Assembly (NCBI GenBank): GCA_017430725.1
Contig: JAFRMK010000006.1
Location: 50,333 to 114,332, forward strand
DNA: 64,000 nt
DNA from: Candidatus Saccharimonadota bacterium
GTDB taxonomy: Bacteria; Patescibacteriota; Saccharimonadia; Saccharimonadales; Saccharimonadaceae
Reading direction: 5' to 3'
Part shown: positions 35,200 to 44,297 of the stretch, one piece after another
Numbering within the stretch: position 1 is the first letter of the stretch
How the letters are laid out: the number at the start of each line of letters is the position of its first letter
Program-made: the position numbers and the translations under genes
Notes under the pieces: generated by a model
The model's database searches: none
Seen by the model: the letters and a program-made list of their open reading frames with translations, nothing else
Told to the model about the DNA's origin: nothing

Positions 35200-38100
35200 A
35201 TGAAATCAGTTCGAGAAAAAGTAATCTACATATATAAACATATCAACTATCCAGCGCATGAAGGTTGGCTAAAAGTTGGTGATGAGACGACATTTGAATC
35301 CGATCGAACATCGAACCAAAATACCGCCGCCAACATTCCGTTTGAAGTCTTATATAGGCGCGCCGCGGTGGATGTTTACGGCCAACCCTTCCGGGATTAT
35401 GAAATCCACAAAGCACTTAAACAGGCCGGAGTTAAATGCGAGAAAAAGAATACGGATTCCGGCCGCGATTCCGAGTGGTTTCAATGCGACCAAAATTTTA
35501 TCGAAAGAGTCATAGACAATCGCATTAATTGTCGTGAAGAATTTTTGAATTACCGCAAAGAAGGCAGTGGAATCATTCCGCGCAAAGAACAGGCTGACGC
35601 GATCGAACAGACCTATGATTACTGGAGTAATCGCGCCACTTTTCCCGACAGAAAGTTTTTATGGAATGCGAAGCCACGCTTTGGTAAGACTCTGACATCA
35701 TATCTTTTTGCAGAACAAATTAACGCTCAGAGAATTTTGATAGTTACAAACCGCCCAGGAATCGCTGATTCTTGGGCGAATGATTTTTATGATCATATTG
35801 AACCGAGAAATCCAGGAAAGTGGATATTTGCTGCTTCGAAAGCGCGAGATATTCGTGACGGCCAAGGAAACCTAATTCGTAAACTAATAACGCGTGAAGA
35901 TTTATTGAAATCGCCAGACGCCATACGCAGGCCTCTGATATTTTTCATCTCTTTACAGGATATTAAAGGCAAAGATGGTGAGGTGAATGATTTTAAAGAA
36001 AAGAATCAGTGGATTTTCGACGTAGGTCAAAAATGGGACTTATTGATAATTGACGAAAGCCACGAAGGTGTGAAGACGACAAAGACGAAGAATGTTCTCA
36101 AGAGTTTAAACGTCGACTTTACGTTACACCTATCTGGCACTCCATTCCGCGCTATTGCCGACGGAGACTTTACTCAAGATCAAATCTATAGTTGGTCTTA
36201 TTCTGATGAGCAGAAAGCCAAGAAAGAATGGGACTATACAAAGGGCGTAAATCCATACGAGGCCCTCCCGCAAATGAATATCTTCGCATATCAGCTGAGT
36301 ACTTTGATGCAAGATATCGCAAAGGAAGAAGAAGCTTGTTTCGACTTATCGGAATTCTTTAAAACTTCCGGAGACCATTTCTTGTATGAGGACTATGTTG
36401 TTAATTGGCTTGATATGATTTCTGGCTACGATCGGGAAAAAAATCGTAGAATAACACGAGCCATAGAATTACCGTTCGATACTGAAGAAAAACGCAATAA
36501 TTTGCGACATACGTTCTGGATTTTGCCGGGCGTTAAGGCATGTAAACGATTAAAACAATTGCTAAACGAGCATCCTGTTTTTGGCCCAAATGGCGATAAT
36601 TATCAGATTGTTTTAGCGGCAAGCGATGGCGATGATGAATTTGGCGGTAAAGACGAACTCGACGACCTGCGCCGCGCAATGACTGACGAACCGTGGAATA
36701 CGAAGACCATAACGCTATCATGCGGAAAGCTAACTACTGGAATTACAGTCAAACCATGGACCGCAGTTTTAATGCTGTATGGTTCTGGAGGTGATGGCAG
36801 TATAGCGAGAACTAGCGCCACTAGATATCTGCAGGCGGCCTTTCGTGCGCAAAATGCTTGGGAATACGAAAGAAACGGCAAAAAATACACGAAAGAGGAT
36901 TGTTTCGTCTTCGATTTTATGCCGGATCGTATTTTGACTACAATTAGCCAATATGCGACAGAACTATGCGCTACTTCAGTTGCGCGTACGGTAACCGGCA
37001 AAGCTGCGATTCGTGAATTGCTAAACTTCTTGCCGGTTGTATCAATGGATAACTACGGCAAACTTCGCCAGCTTGACGCTAATGATGTCGTTGAACTTCC
37101 GCGCAAACTTATCGCTAAAGAAATTGTTGATGGTGGGTTTGTTACATCAAACAAGCTCTTTAATGTTAGTAATATCTTTCATGCCTCGCCCCAGGTTCGT
37201 AGCATTCTCGACAAGCTAACCGCTGTTAAAAAGCAAAAGCTTGAGAAATCTCCATCCGAAGTGCCAGAAGCGCAAGTCGAAATCGATGAAGAAGGTGAAC
37301 CAGTCATCGATCCGGAGACGATTATTAACTCATCCCATAACGTCCTCGGTAAAAAAGTCTATTCAGAGGCACAGTTTACCGAAGAAGAGCAAGAGGCAAT
37401 CATCGAGGCTGCCGTTAAAGAAACTGAAATCCCAGACTATATAACGATGCGCATGGAGCCAGAAAAAATCGACTTAGCTAAACTTGCGGCCAAAGAAGCT
37501 CGCGAAGATGCGAGAAAAACTAAGAAAGACGAACGCAAGAAAGAAGAAGATCTTTATCGCGACAAATTGCGTGGTTTTGCTCGTTGTATTCCGATGATTT
37601 TGCATGCATTTGGCTCCTTAGATATGACCTTCGATGACCTAGAAAAGAAAATATCCGATGATGATTTTTATGAATTAACAGACATTACGAAGGACGAGTT
37701 CCGCGTTCTTCGTCAAAACAATTTCTTTAACGAGGATAACTGCACGGTAGCCATCCGCGAATTTATGAATCGCGAGAAAGAATTGTCGGACTACTTTGTC
37801 AACGATGAAGATAAAGATATTTTCAATTACATTCCGGTGCAGCGGAATAATCAGGTGTTCACGCCTAAATTTGTCGTCAATAAGATGCTCGATGCGCTTG
37901 AAGAACAGAATCCAAACATATTTAAATCCGAAAAACGTAAATTCCTTGATCCATACTCGAAGAGTGGTCTTTATATGGCCGGAGTCGTAAAGCGGTTGTA
38001 TAAAAATTTGCGACCAAGATTTAATTCCGATCATGATTGCGTAATGCATATTCTTGGCAACCAAATCTACGCGTGGTCGCCAAACCAAATATTACGCAAG

Positions 38101-39333
38101 GCATCAATCAATACAGTGATTGGCTTTACGCGGTTTAAGCGAGATGAGTACGACCAAAAAGAACGTCGCGCTTTAGAAAATCATTTCCTAAATTACAACC
38201 CTCAATCCGAAGATAACGAAATTAGCCTAGAAAAAGTAAAAGAACATATCAGCGAGTGCTGGGAGGAGAATATGAAATTTGATGTTATTATTGGCAACCC
38301 GCCGTACCAACAAGGTAGAAGGCAAATATATGCTGACTTTTATAAGTTAGCAGTCGATATGTCGCCAAATCAATTAGCGTTCATCTTCCCAATAGGCTGG
38401 CAAAAAGCGACTAATACCAATGGATTGAGCCAATTAAATAATGAAAAATATAAACGCGATAAATGTATTGTTAGAATTGATAATTATTACGAAGACGGCG
38501 ACGATAAGTTATTCCCAGATGTAGGGACGGGTGGGGTTAATATTGTGTATCGCGACGGTTTTTATGATAATGGTGGCGAAATTGCTAAATACGAATATGG
38601 AAAAGAAATAGGCAAAATGATCCTACCAATTGAGCGTTCGGAGATGGATAAGCCAGAGGAATTAAAAGAGTTACTTGATATTATAAACGTCTCCAAGAGT
38701 ATGGAAAAATTTGGGTCGGCGCGAAAACCGTACGGTTTTTGCGCCGACCCACTCAAGAAGCCTGAAATTTATAATATCAGACTTCTTGACTCTAAAAATA
38801 GCGAAAGTGACGTGAGGCTTTTTGGATTATTGCCGGGAGAAAAGCGAGGCTATAAATATATTTCCAGAAGTAGTATTTATCTTGATAAAACATCAACAAA
38901 ATATGCTGAATGTCTGAAATTTATTGATAAGTATAAGCTATTCGTCCCGAAGGCGTGGGGCAACATGTCCAAAGTGGCTGGCCTTGGCGGCGCATATTCA
39001 AATATTTTACTGGCAAAACCCGGAGATATTTGCTCTGAAACCTATATACAATTTGGGCCATTCAATACAGAGAGCGAAGCTAGGAAGATGTCTAAATATT
39101 TCATGACTAAATTCTTTAGGGCGTTACTATTTTTAGGCAAGGACTCGCAAAATACAGCACGAGATAAGTATCAATTTATTCCTCAGCCAGATTTATCTAA
39201 ACCGTACTGGGGCCTTCCAGTAGATGCAATCGACGAGGCCTTATTTAATCAATACGGAATTCCAGAGCAAAATAGAGACTTCATTCGCAAAAACATTCAA
39301 CAGCGCGATGAAAGCAATGTTGAAATACTATAG
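35200..39333 (+). CDS. Large restriction-modification protein: GIY-YIG + helicase + adenine methylase
   Basis: The 1377-residue product combines three parts. Residues 7-85 (IYIYKHINYPAHEGWLKVG) resemble GIY-YIG/T5orf172 nuclease domains. A helicase-like ATPase follows, with PRFGKTLTS near 158, IIDESHEG near 284 and SGTPF near 311. The C-terminal part is an Eco57I-like adenine methylase, with motif I FLDPYSKSGLY near 916 and GNPPYQ near 1033, and a target-recognition region after it. Such a chain would cut and modify DNA using ATP, like single-chain Type I or ISP enzymes, with the GIY-YIG domain as the likely nuclease. A SD-like GGGAAGGG lies before the ATG, and the short methylase-like gene precedes it. 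Confidence 0.87.
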   Translation: MKSVREKVIYIYKHINYPAHEGWLKVGDETTFESDRTSNQNTAANIPFEVLYRRAAVDVYGQPFRDYEIHKALKQAGVKCEKKNTDSGRDSEWFQCDQNFIERVIDNRINCREEFLNYRKEGSGIIPRKEQADAIEQTYDYWSNRATFPDRKFLWNAKPRFGKTLTSYLFAEQINAQRILIVTNRPGIADSWANDFYDHIEPRNPGKWIFAASKARDIRDGQGNLIRKLITREDLLKSPDAIRRPLIFFISLQDIKGKDGEVNDFKEKNQWIFDVGQKWDLLIIDESHEGVKTTKTKNVLKSLNVDFTLHLSGTPFRAIADGDFTQDQIYSWSYSDEQKAKKEWDYTKGVNPYEALPQMNIFAYQLSTLMQDIAKEEEACFDLSEFFKTSGDHFLYEDYVVNWLDMISGYDREKNRRITRAIELPFDTEEKRNNLRHTFWILPGVKACKRLKQLLNEHPVFGPNGDNYQIVLAASDGDDEFGGKDELDDLRRAMTDEPWNTKTITLSCGKLTTGITVKPWTAVLMLYGSGGDGSIARTSATRYLQAAFRAQNAWEYERNGKKYTKEDCFVFDFMPDRILTTISQYATELCATSVARTVTGKAAIRELLNFLPVVSMDNYGKLRQLDANDVVELPRKLIAKEIVDGGFVTSNKLFNVSNIFHASPQVRSILDKLTAVKKQKLEKSPSEVPEAQVEIDEEGEPVIDPETIINSSHNVLGKKVYSEAQFTEEEQEAIIEAAVKETEIPDYITMRMEPEKIDLAKLAAKEAREDARKTKKDERKKEEDLYRDKLRGFARCIPMILHAFGSLDMTFDDLEKKISDDDFYELTDITKDEFRVLRQNNFFNEDNCTVAIREFMNREKELSDYFVNDEDKDIFNYIPVQRNNQVFTPKFVVNKMLDALEEQNPNIFKSEKRKFLDPYSKSGLYMAGVVKRLYKNLRPRFNSDHDCVMHILGNQIYAWSPNQILRKASINTVIGFTRFKRDEYDQKERRALENHFLNYNPQSEDNEISLEKVKEHISECWEENMKFDVIIGNPPYQQGRRQIYADFYKLAVDMSPNQLAFIFPIGWQKATNTNGLSQLNNEKYKRDKCIVRIDNYYEDGDDKLFPDVGTGGVNIVYRDGFYDNGGEIAKYEYGKEIGKMILPIERSEMDKPEELKELLDIINVSKSMEKFGSARKPYGFCADPLKKPEIYNIRLLDSKNSESDVRLFGLLPGEKRGYKYISRSSIYLDKTSTKYAECLKFIDKYKLFVPKAWGNMSKVAGLGGAYSNILLAKPGDICSETYIQFGPFNTESEARKMSKYFMTKFFRALLFLGKDSQNTARDKYQFIPQPDLSKPYWGLPVDAIDEALFNQYGIPEQNRDFIRKNIQQRDESNVEIL

Positions 39334-39398
39334 GGTTTGAATAACGCGATTTACCTCTAGATTGCCCAACTTTAATCAAAACTTTTAGATTTTTGTGT

Positions 39399-39452
39399 AA
39401 AAAAATCCACCCCTGTTGCATTTTGACAAAATGCACAAATTATGGGTGGGTT
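39399..39452 (-). terminator. Terminator of tRNA-Val (minus strand)
   Basis: CCACCC/GGGTGG with an inner TGCATTTT/AAAATGCA; on the minus strand the stem is followed by seven T. It could also stop plus-strand readthrough from the restriction gene. Confidence 0.8.
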
Positions 39453-39467
39453 AGAATAAGCTAACAG

Positions 39468-39544
39468 TGGTGGACCCTACTGGGCTTGAACCAGTGACCT
39501 TACGAATGTGAATCGTACGCTCTAGCCAACTGAGCTAAGGGTCC
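39468..39544 (-). tRNA. tRNA-Val (CAC)
   Basis: Minus strand cloverleaf: acceptor GGACCCT/AGGGTCC, encoded CCA, anticodon loop TTCACAT gives CAC. It bounds the accessory region 29-39.4 kb. Confidence 0.95.
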
Positions 39545-39602
39545 GTAGCGAAATTATACCACATCTGGCGGTATTGGGGCGAAGATGCTAAGATAAAAAC
39601 AG

Positions 39603-40640
39603 ATGAGTATTGAATTGGGTTTTGATGCATTAGAAAAACTTCAAAAAGAACGCCAGGAGCTGACGGATTTTTTGGGGCAGCCCAACGCATATGCCGACAA
39701 GAAATTTGCCAGCAAAAGTCGACGCCTAACCGAGGTCGAAGAGCTGATTAAGCTGGGAAAGCAGCGCCAACAGCTCCAAAAAGACATCGCCGAGGCAATT
39801 TCCGACCCCGAGCTCGCCGACATGAAGGCCGACCTCGAAAAAGAATTGGCCGAAACGGAGCAAAAAATTACCGAACTGCTGTTGCCGAAAGACCCCAATG
39901 ACGACAAGCCGGCCATCATTGAAATCCGCGCCGGTGCTGGTGGCGATGAAGCCTCACTCTTTGCGGGCGACCTATATCGAATGTATTTGCGTTACGCTGA
40001 AAACCATGGCCTGAAAGTGGAGCTTCAGTCTGAAAACGTCAACGACGCTGGTGGCTATAAGGAGGTCATTATCCGAGTTAGTGGCGACCAAGCGTATGGC
40101 AAACTCAAATTTGAAGGTGGCGTGCACCGCGTTCAGCGTGTCCCAGTGACCGAATCGCAGGGGCGCATCCACACGAGCACCGCAACGGTGGCCGTCCTTC
40201 CAGAGGCAGAAGAGCAGGACATCGAGATTCGCCCCGAAGACCTCAGAATCGACATATATCGCTCAGGTGGACACGGTGGTCAAGGCGTCAATACTACCGA
40301 CTCGGCCGTTCGTATCACGCACCTGCCCACAAACACCGTAGTCACGATGCAAGATGAGCGCAGTCAGCAACAAAACCGCGAGCGTGCTATGACGGTCTTA
40401 CGTTCGCGTCTTTTGGAACGCAAGATTGCTGCCGACCGCGCCGAGGCGTCGGATGCAAGAAAAACTCTTATTGGGACGGGCGACCGTTCGGAGAAAATTC
40501 GCACTTACAACTATCCCCAAGACCGCATCACCGACCACCGCATTCATTATTCTCGAAGCAATATTCCTTCGGCTATGAACGGCGACATCGATGATATCAT
40601 TGAGGCCCTGATCAACCATGAACGTGGGCTCATGGCTTAA
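39603..40640 (+). CDS. prfA: Peptide chain release factor 1
   Basis: The 345-residue product has the class I release factor layout: N-terminal helices, the [16 protein letters not shown] region, the GGQ loop (residues 225-227, GGHGGQGVN), and [14 protein letters not shown] after it. It releases peptides at UAA and UAG and is methylated on the Gln of GGQ by PrmC, encoded next. A TGCTAAGAT-type box ends 8 nt before the ATG, so the leader is minimal. It overlaps prmC by 23 nt. Confidence 0.96.
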   Translation: MSIELGFDALEKLQKERQELTDFLGQPNAYADKKFASKSRRLTEVEELIKLGKQRQQLQKDIAEAISDPELADMKADLEKELAETEQKITELLLPKDPNDDKPAIIEIRAGAGGDEASLFAGDLYRMYLRYAENHGLKVELQSENVNDAGGYKEVIIRVSGDQAYGKLKFEGGVHRVQRVPVTESQGRIHTSTATVAVLPEAEEQDIEIRPEDLRIDIYRSGGHGGQGVNTTDSAVRITHLPTNTVVTMQDERSQQQNRERAMTVLRSRLLERKIAADRAEASDARKTLIGTGDRSEKIRTYNYPQDRITDHRIHYSRSNIPSAMNGDIDDIIEALINHERGLMA

Positions 40641-41457
40641 ACAGGCTAGCACTAGCGGCGTCGATCGGCTTGACGCCGAGCTCATTTTGGCGACGGTGAT
40701 CCAAAAAGAGCGCATATTCCTGTGTAGTCATCCGGAATATGAAATTAGCGAACAAGAGAAAGGTGAAGCGAGCCAAATGTTGGCTCGACGTCTTGCGCAC
40801 GAACCGCTAGCCTATATCTTGGGCTACAAAGAGTTTTATGGTCGAAAGTTTCGCGTCACTCCCCACACGCTCATCCCCCGTCCCGAAACGGAAGCGATTA
40901 TTCGGAATATCAAGTCACTTTTTACCTCCTTTCCTGAGCTTAACCGGTCGTCGCCCGCGATTCTCGATGTCGGCACCGGGAGTGGCTGTATTGCGATTTC
41001 TCTAGCCCTCGAACTCCCTAATAGTCAAGTAACCGCCGTCGATATATCTGCCAAAGCGCTCGACTGCGCCAAGTATAATGCCATGCAGCTCGGTGCCACA
41101 AACATAAGCATGAAAAAATCGAATCTTTTTTCAGCCACCCCTGAAAAATACGATATTGTTGTGGCGAATTTGCCCTACGTGGACCGTACTTGGCCATGGC
41201 TCGACCATGCGATGCTCGGCTATGAGCCGGCGCAGGCTCTTTTTGCTAACGACGATGGCTTAGCAGAAATTAAAAAGCTTATGCTTGCTGTAAGCGCTCA
41301 TCTGCGCCAGAATGGTTTCGTGATCCTGGAGGCGGACAAGTCTCAACATCAAAAAATCAGCGACTTTGTCGCCGAAAATACCGATTTGGCGCCTATTGCG
41401 CCTGACGATTCCCAGTCCCTGGTCTTGATTTGGCAGATGTCGGCGCCGAAGCACTAG
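40618..41457 (+). CDS. prmC: Release factor glutamine methyltransferase
   Basis: The 279-residue product has the PrmC N-terminal domain ([25 protein letters not shown]) and the SAM domain with [15 protein letters not shown] and ANLPYV in place of the usual NPPY. It methylates the GGQ Gln of release factors. It overlaps prfA by 23 nt. Its last 65 nt overlap a possible minus-strand gene. Confidence 0.93.
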   Translation: MNVGSWLKQASTSGVDRLDAELILATVIQKERIFLCSHPEYEISEQEKGEASQMLARRLAHEPLAYILGYKEFYGRKFRVTPHTLIPRPETEAIIRNIKSLFTSFPELNRSSPAILDVGTGSGCIAISLALELPNSQVTAVDISAKALDCAKYNAMQLGATNISMKKSNLFSATPEKYDIVVANLPYVDRTWPWLDHAMLGYEPAQALFANDDGLAEIKKLMLAVSAHLRQNGFVILEADKSQHQKISDFVAENTDLAPIAPDDSQSLVLIWQMSAPKH

Positions 41458-41674
41458 ACGGTCGCACCGTTCTCGTGTGTTGCGCCACGCGGGATTGTCC
41501 ATAACCTTGCACGTGCTTACGATTTCGCTCAATTTTTTGACGTTTTTTGAAGCTTTCAGCCGACGTTGCTCCAAACGCTGCGCCGCTCTGTGCTCGTGCA
41601 TAGCCCGAGCTATGTATCACGTCTGACGTATTAGCGCGCATCACGCGCTTGATGATCTTACTGCTGAGTGCCAT
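41393..41674 (-). CDS. Possible small basic protein, antisense overlap with prmC end
   Basis: A 93-residue frame on the minus strand, basic and without membrane segments, starts ALSSKIIKRVMRANTSDVIHS and GYARAQSGAAFG. A TATAAT box on the minus strand ends 7 nt before its second ATG (41674), and a TTGTC-type -35 lies about 16 nt upstream of it; this matches the leaderless signal pattern of real genes here. The last 65 nt overlap prmC. I keep it because of the promoter and its regular helical composition. Confidence 0.5.
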   Translation of the reverse strand: MALSSKIIKRVMRANTSDVIHSSGYARAQSGAAFGATSAESFKKRQKIERNRKHVQGYGQSRVAQHTRTVRPSSASAPTSAKSRPGTGNRQAQ

Positions 41675-41701
41675 CAATTCCATTATACCACCCGTAATCT
41701 A

Positions 41702-41730
41702 TTGACAAAAAAGTTCAAATCTGATACAAT
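41702..41730 (+). promoter_or_regulatory. Promoter of the Thr/Pro-rich surface gene cluster
   Basis: TTGACA (41702-41707), 17-nt spacer, TACAAT (41725-41730). It is divergent from the small minus-strand gene. Confidence 0.85.
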
Positions 41731-41797
41731 AATAGAGATTTTTGGTGAATGTGTTAAACATTAGCGAATTTGGCAGTTTAACAGCTGAGAAATCTGC

Positions 41798-41819
41798 TCA
41801 TTACTGTGCAAAAGCACAG
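41798..41819 (+). promoter_or_regulatory. Conserved leader motif with hairpin (copy 1)
   Basis: TCATTACTGTGCAAAA (41798-41813) is repeated exactly at 43516-43531. Here it forms the hairpin CTGTGC/GCACAG with a four-A loop (41804-41819), about 35-40 nt before the SD AAGGAGG. Confidence 0.7.
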
Positions 41820-41865
41820 CAGGAGAAAGAAGGGGTCGGTTTATTAAGAAAGGAGGTGTGTGCGC

Positions 41866-43281
41866 ATGACGTACACACTTAGACAGCGCACCGTGGCGGC
41901 TATCATGGCCGTCATTGCAGCGCTTTTCTGCGTGCTGCTTACTGGCGTAAACAGCGCGCCAAAAGTTTTCGCACTTGATAGGGATGGCGACGGTGAAACT
42001 CCGGCAGAATATGCCGAAACAACCGAAGCCAAACCGGCAGAACCGGTCCACGAGGTGCACTACTATACCTACGAGGTACAGGAGTGCAATTTCGGACCGT
42101 CTGCTTATAGCCAGGGGCGAAACTCGGAATTCAAAACCGTTCTCGACTACGTCTATCGGGTCGAGAATGGCAAGCCAACCGGCAACCTGCTACAGCGTTG
42201 CTGGCACGACCCGGCTCTGATGGGCGGCGTGTTGGTCGCGGCCAAGCACAAGCTCGACCTGTCGTGGTCGCAACTGCTTGGTGAACGCGCCAGCGAATTC
42301 GACAATCTTCGGATTGGCGAAATTGCTGATGCACTCCATCTGGCGTTCCTGGACGACCAGGGATTCTGGACGGAGGCCCACGGTCGTTTCGCAAGTCTTC
42401 TGGGGAGCGCCCAGAAGGTCTACATCGAAGACCTCGGAGACTACGCTTCGAGTATGTATATGCTCGAGGATATTATCGATGGCGATAAGCCGTCCGTAAT
42501 CGTACGTAACAGTACGAATTGCGGCGGTCACGCTATCGTCTTCGACTTCGGTAAGGGCGGAACTCTCAAGTTCCGTCTTGAATGTGGTTACCAGAACATT
42601 GAGGTAACCTATTGGCCGGTACCAAAGGCACCGCCGGTGCCCGACAGGCCGTCCACGCCGAAGCGGCCGCCGAGAACCACCACCACAAAGAAGACCACCA
42701 CGACCACCACGGTCCCGACCACGGAGCCGACAACCGAGCCGACCACAGAGCCGACAACCGAGCCGACAACTGAGCCGACAACCGAGCCGACTACGGAGCC
42801 GACTACGCTGAAGTCTAAAGACCCAAATGCGGGTCCGCAGGCTCAGACTGGCGGTACGAATCCGGATTATGGCGGCGGCGCTAATCAGGACAACGACACT
42901 TCCTTGACGGAAGAGCCTTCTAGTCCCGATAGCTACACACCGCCGGCACCGCCGGAGACGACCACCGCTTCGCCGTCTTCCACTGTCGCAGACCGCGATG
43001 TCTACATTCCTGAAGCCACCGACAGTGGTTCTCAGGTCGTAGACGAAGAAAACGGCAAGGCCGAAACCGCCGACGGCAAAGATTACGTCGTCCAGGCCGG
43101 CGATGGCCAGGATCGCACCGATCTGGGCGAAATCCAGGCCAAAGCCGAAGCAGCTGCCAAAGAGGATAACACCTCTGGTGGTGGCGACGACGACGTTGGG
43201 CCCAAGCCCGACAGGTCGACCGGCCCCGAGCCGTCGCTTGGTCCAGACATCAACTCCGAAGCCATTGCGGCTCCGGAATAA
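41866..43281 (+). CDS. Secreted Thr/Pro-rich protein with TTEP repeats
   Basis: The product (about 471 residues) has a signal sequence (to about residue 38, VFA), a conserved N-terminal domain with NFGPSAY, RCWHDPALMGG, DALHLAFLDDQGFW and LECGYQNI, then a mucin-like stretch of Thr and TTEP repeats, the segment KDPNAGPQAQTGG, and an acidic low-complexity end closing with NSEAIAAPE. It is paralogous to the gene at 44298. No sortase tail or C-terminal membrane helix is present, so it is probably secreted or bound non-covalently. The ATG at 41866 follows AAGGAGG; a GTG at 41860 is a near alternative. A 16-nt leader motif precedes it. Confidence 0.85.
   Translation: MTYTLRQRTVAAIMAVIAALFCVLLTGVNSAPKVFALDRDGDGETPAEYAETTEAKPAEPVHEVHYYTYEVQECNFGPSAYSQGRNSEFKTVLDYVYRVENGKPTGNLLQRCWHDPALMGGVLVAAKHKLDLSWSQLLGERASEFDNLRIGEIADALHLAFLDDQGFWTEAHGRFASLLGSAQKVYIEDLGDYASSMYMLEDIIDGDKPSVIVRNSTNCGGHAIVFDFGKGGTLKFRLECGYQNIEVTYWPVPKAPPVPDRPSTPKRPPRTTTTKKTTTTTTVPTTEPTTEPTTEPTTEPTTEPTTEPTTEPTTLKSKDPNAGPQAQTGGTNPDYGGGANQDNDTSLTEEPSSPDSYTPPAPPETTTASPSSTVADRDVYIPEATDSGSQVVDEENGKAETADGKDYVVQAGDGQDRTDLGEIQAKAEAAAKEDNTSGGGDDDVGPKPDRSTGPEPSLGPDINSEAIAAPE
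42718..42801 (+). repeat. 12-bp tandem repeat encoding TTEP (about 7 copies)
   Basis: Seven 12-nt units (ACN ACN GAG CCG) encode Thr-Thr-Glu-Pro. Differences are at third positions mainly, so the protein repeat is kept while DNA drifts. Confidence 0.9.
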
Positions 43282-43301
43282 ACCTCTTCTATCTCTACCA
43301 G

Positions 43302-43323
43302 GGGAGGGGCAAATGCCCCTCCC
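43302..43323 (+). other. G-rich hairpin after the first Thr/Pro-rich gene
   Basis: GGGAGGGGC and GCCCCTCCC pair in 9 bp around AAAT. No T-run follows, so it is more likely a 3' RNA stabiliser or a factor-dependent terminator. A similar 10-bp hairpin ends the paralog at 45454. Confidence 0.7.
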
Positions 43324-43425
43324 TCCTCCAAGACTTTCGCTCGGTAATGAACAGATTATCGTCACAGATAAATAACCATAAGCAAACAATATTTTACGCT
43401 AATGGTAAATTAGTATAAAATGCTA

Positions 43426-43454
43426 TTGACAAAAAACAAAATATTTGATATAAT
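43426..43454 (+). promoter_or_regulatory. Consensus promoter of the coiled-coil membrane gene
   Basis: TTGACA (43426-43431), 17-nt spacer, TATAAT (43449-43454). The 383-nt gap 43282-43665 holds the hairpin, this promoter and the leader motif. Confidence 0.9.
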
Positions 43455-43515
43455 AGACTTAGCTAATCGCAGAGTCTGCGAAAGGCCTGACGAGAGGTGA
43501 GCGTTAAAAATCAGA

Positions 43516-43544
43516 TCATTACTGTGCAAAACTGTTTTTTGCAC
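43516..43544 (+). promoter_or_regulatory. Conserved leader motif with hairpin (copy 2)
   Basis: Same 16 nt as at 41798. Here GTGCAAAA pairs with TTTTGCAC in an 8-bp stem (43524-43544). Confidence 0.7.
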
Positions 43545-43665
43545 GGTTAGGCCCGCCCAAGGGTCTATGACAACCTTCTGCCTCCAGAGAGGCATTGACA
43601 TATCGGTAGAGACAACACACTAGAGTTGGCACTGCCGAAATGCAGTGCCCGAAGGAGGAAAAACC

Positions 43666-44295
43666 ATGAAAAACAACTCGATGGCGAACTCTGCGGCTAT
43701 CGCAGAACAGGTCGCCGAGCTGCTCTCCAAAGAGCGCGAAGAGGCCGTTGCGGAAGTTAAAAAATCCGCAAGGGCAACCCAGGAAGTTGTCAAAAAGACA
43801 ACCAAAACCTCTGCCGCGGCCACTCAAGAAGTGGTCAAGGCAGAAGCCAAGGCGGTAACCGCTAAGGTCGGCGAACATGCCGACGTGCTTAGCAGCACCA
43901 TCGTCAAGGAAGCGCGCGAGACGCGCGACCACGTGACAGATGTTGTCGATTATCGGCAACCGGTCGCTTGGGCGCTTATCTGCGTACTCCTGGCAGTGCT
44001 CTTGTTCTTCGGAGCGAGAATGCTGTTCTTGGCACCAAACCTGCTCAACCTACCCGGTATTTATACCGAACAGGTCGAGCGGGATGCCGACGGAAACATT
44101 GACCCGGCCAAGATTGTCGAGGTCAAAGACGCTGACGGTACGGTTGTTGCTTATGAAGCGCCGACTGTACACGTTCTAACCGAACAGGCCAGAACGGTAG
44201 CGTCCATCTGGGCGATAATCATCGCGCCCCTGCTGGGGCTAGTCATTTATTTTTCCGCTCCATCTTTCTATAGATGGAACCGAAAGGAGGAATAA
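43666..44295 (+). CDS. Membrane protein with N-terminal coiled coil
   Basis: The 209-residue product has an Ala/Glu/Lys/Thr-rich helical first half (about 1-95) with repeated TQEVVKK-type segments, then a membrane helix (about 100-120, WALICVLLAVLLFFGARML), a soluble loop with a VERDADGNIDPAKIVEVK stretch and a second helix (about 180-200). Both ends face the cytoplasm. GGAGG precedes the ATG at 43666. It lies between the two paralogous secreted proteins and shares their leader motif, so it may assist their transport or anchoring. I do not recognise a family. Confidence 0.75.
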   Translation: MKNNSMANSAAIAEQVAELLSKEREEAVAEVKKSARATQEVVKKTTKTSAAATQEVVKAEAKAVTAKVGEHADVLSSTIVKEARETRDHVTDVVDYRQPVAWALICVLLAVLLFFGARMLFLAPNLLNLPGIYTEQVERDADGNIDPAKIVEVKDADGTVVAYEAPTVHVLTEQARTVASIWAIIIAPLLGLVIYFSAPSFYRWNRKEE

Positions 44296-44297
44296 TT

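Noticed and set aside
39468..39544. tRNA-Val as integration site with an attachment repeat at 28.9 kb
   Set aside because: I looked for a copy of the tRNA 3' end at the other side of the accessory region and did not see one.
42190..43389. Long minus-strand open frame (399 codons) antisense to the first Thr/Pro-rich gene
   Set aside because: It mirrors a gene with a clear signal peptide, SD and repeats; the antisense product is Arg/Gly-rich low complexity from the TTEP-encoding DNA, and has no promoter or SD.
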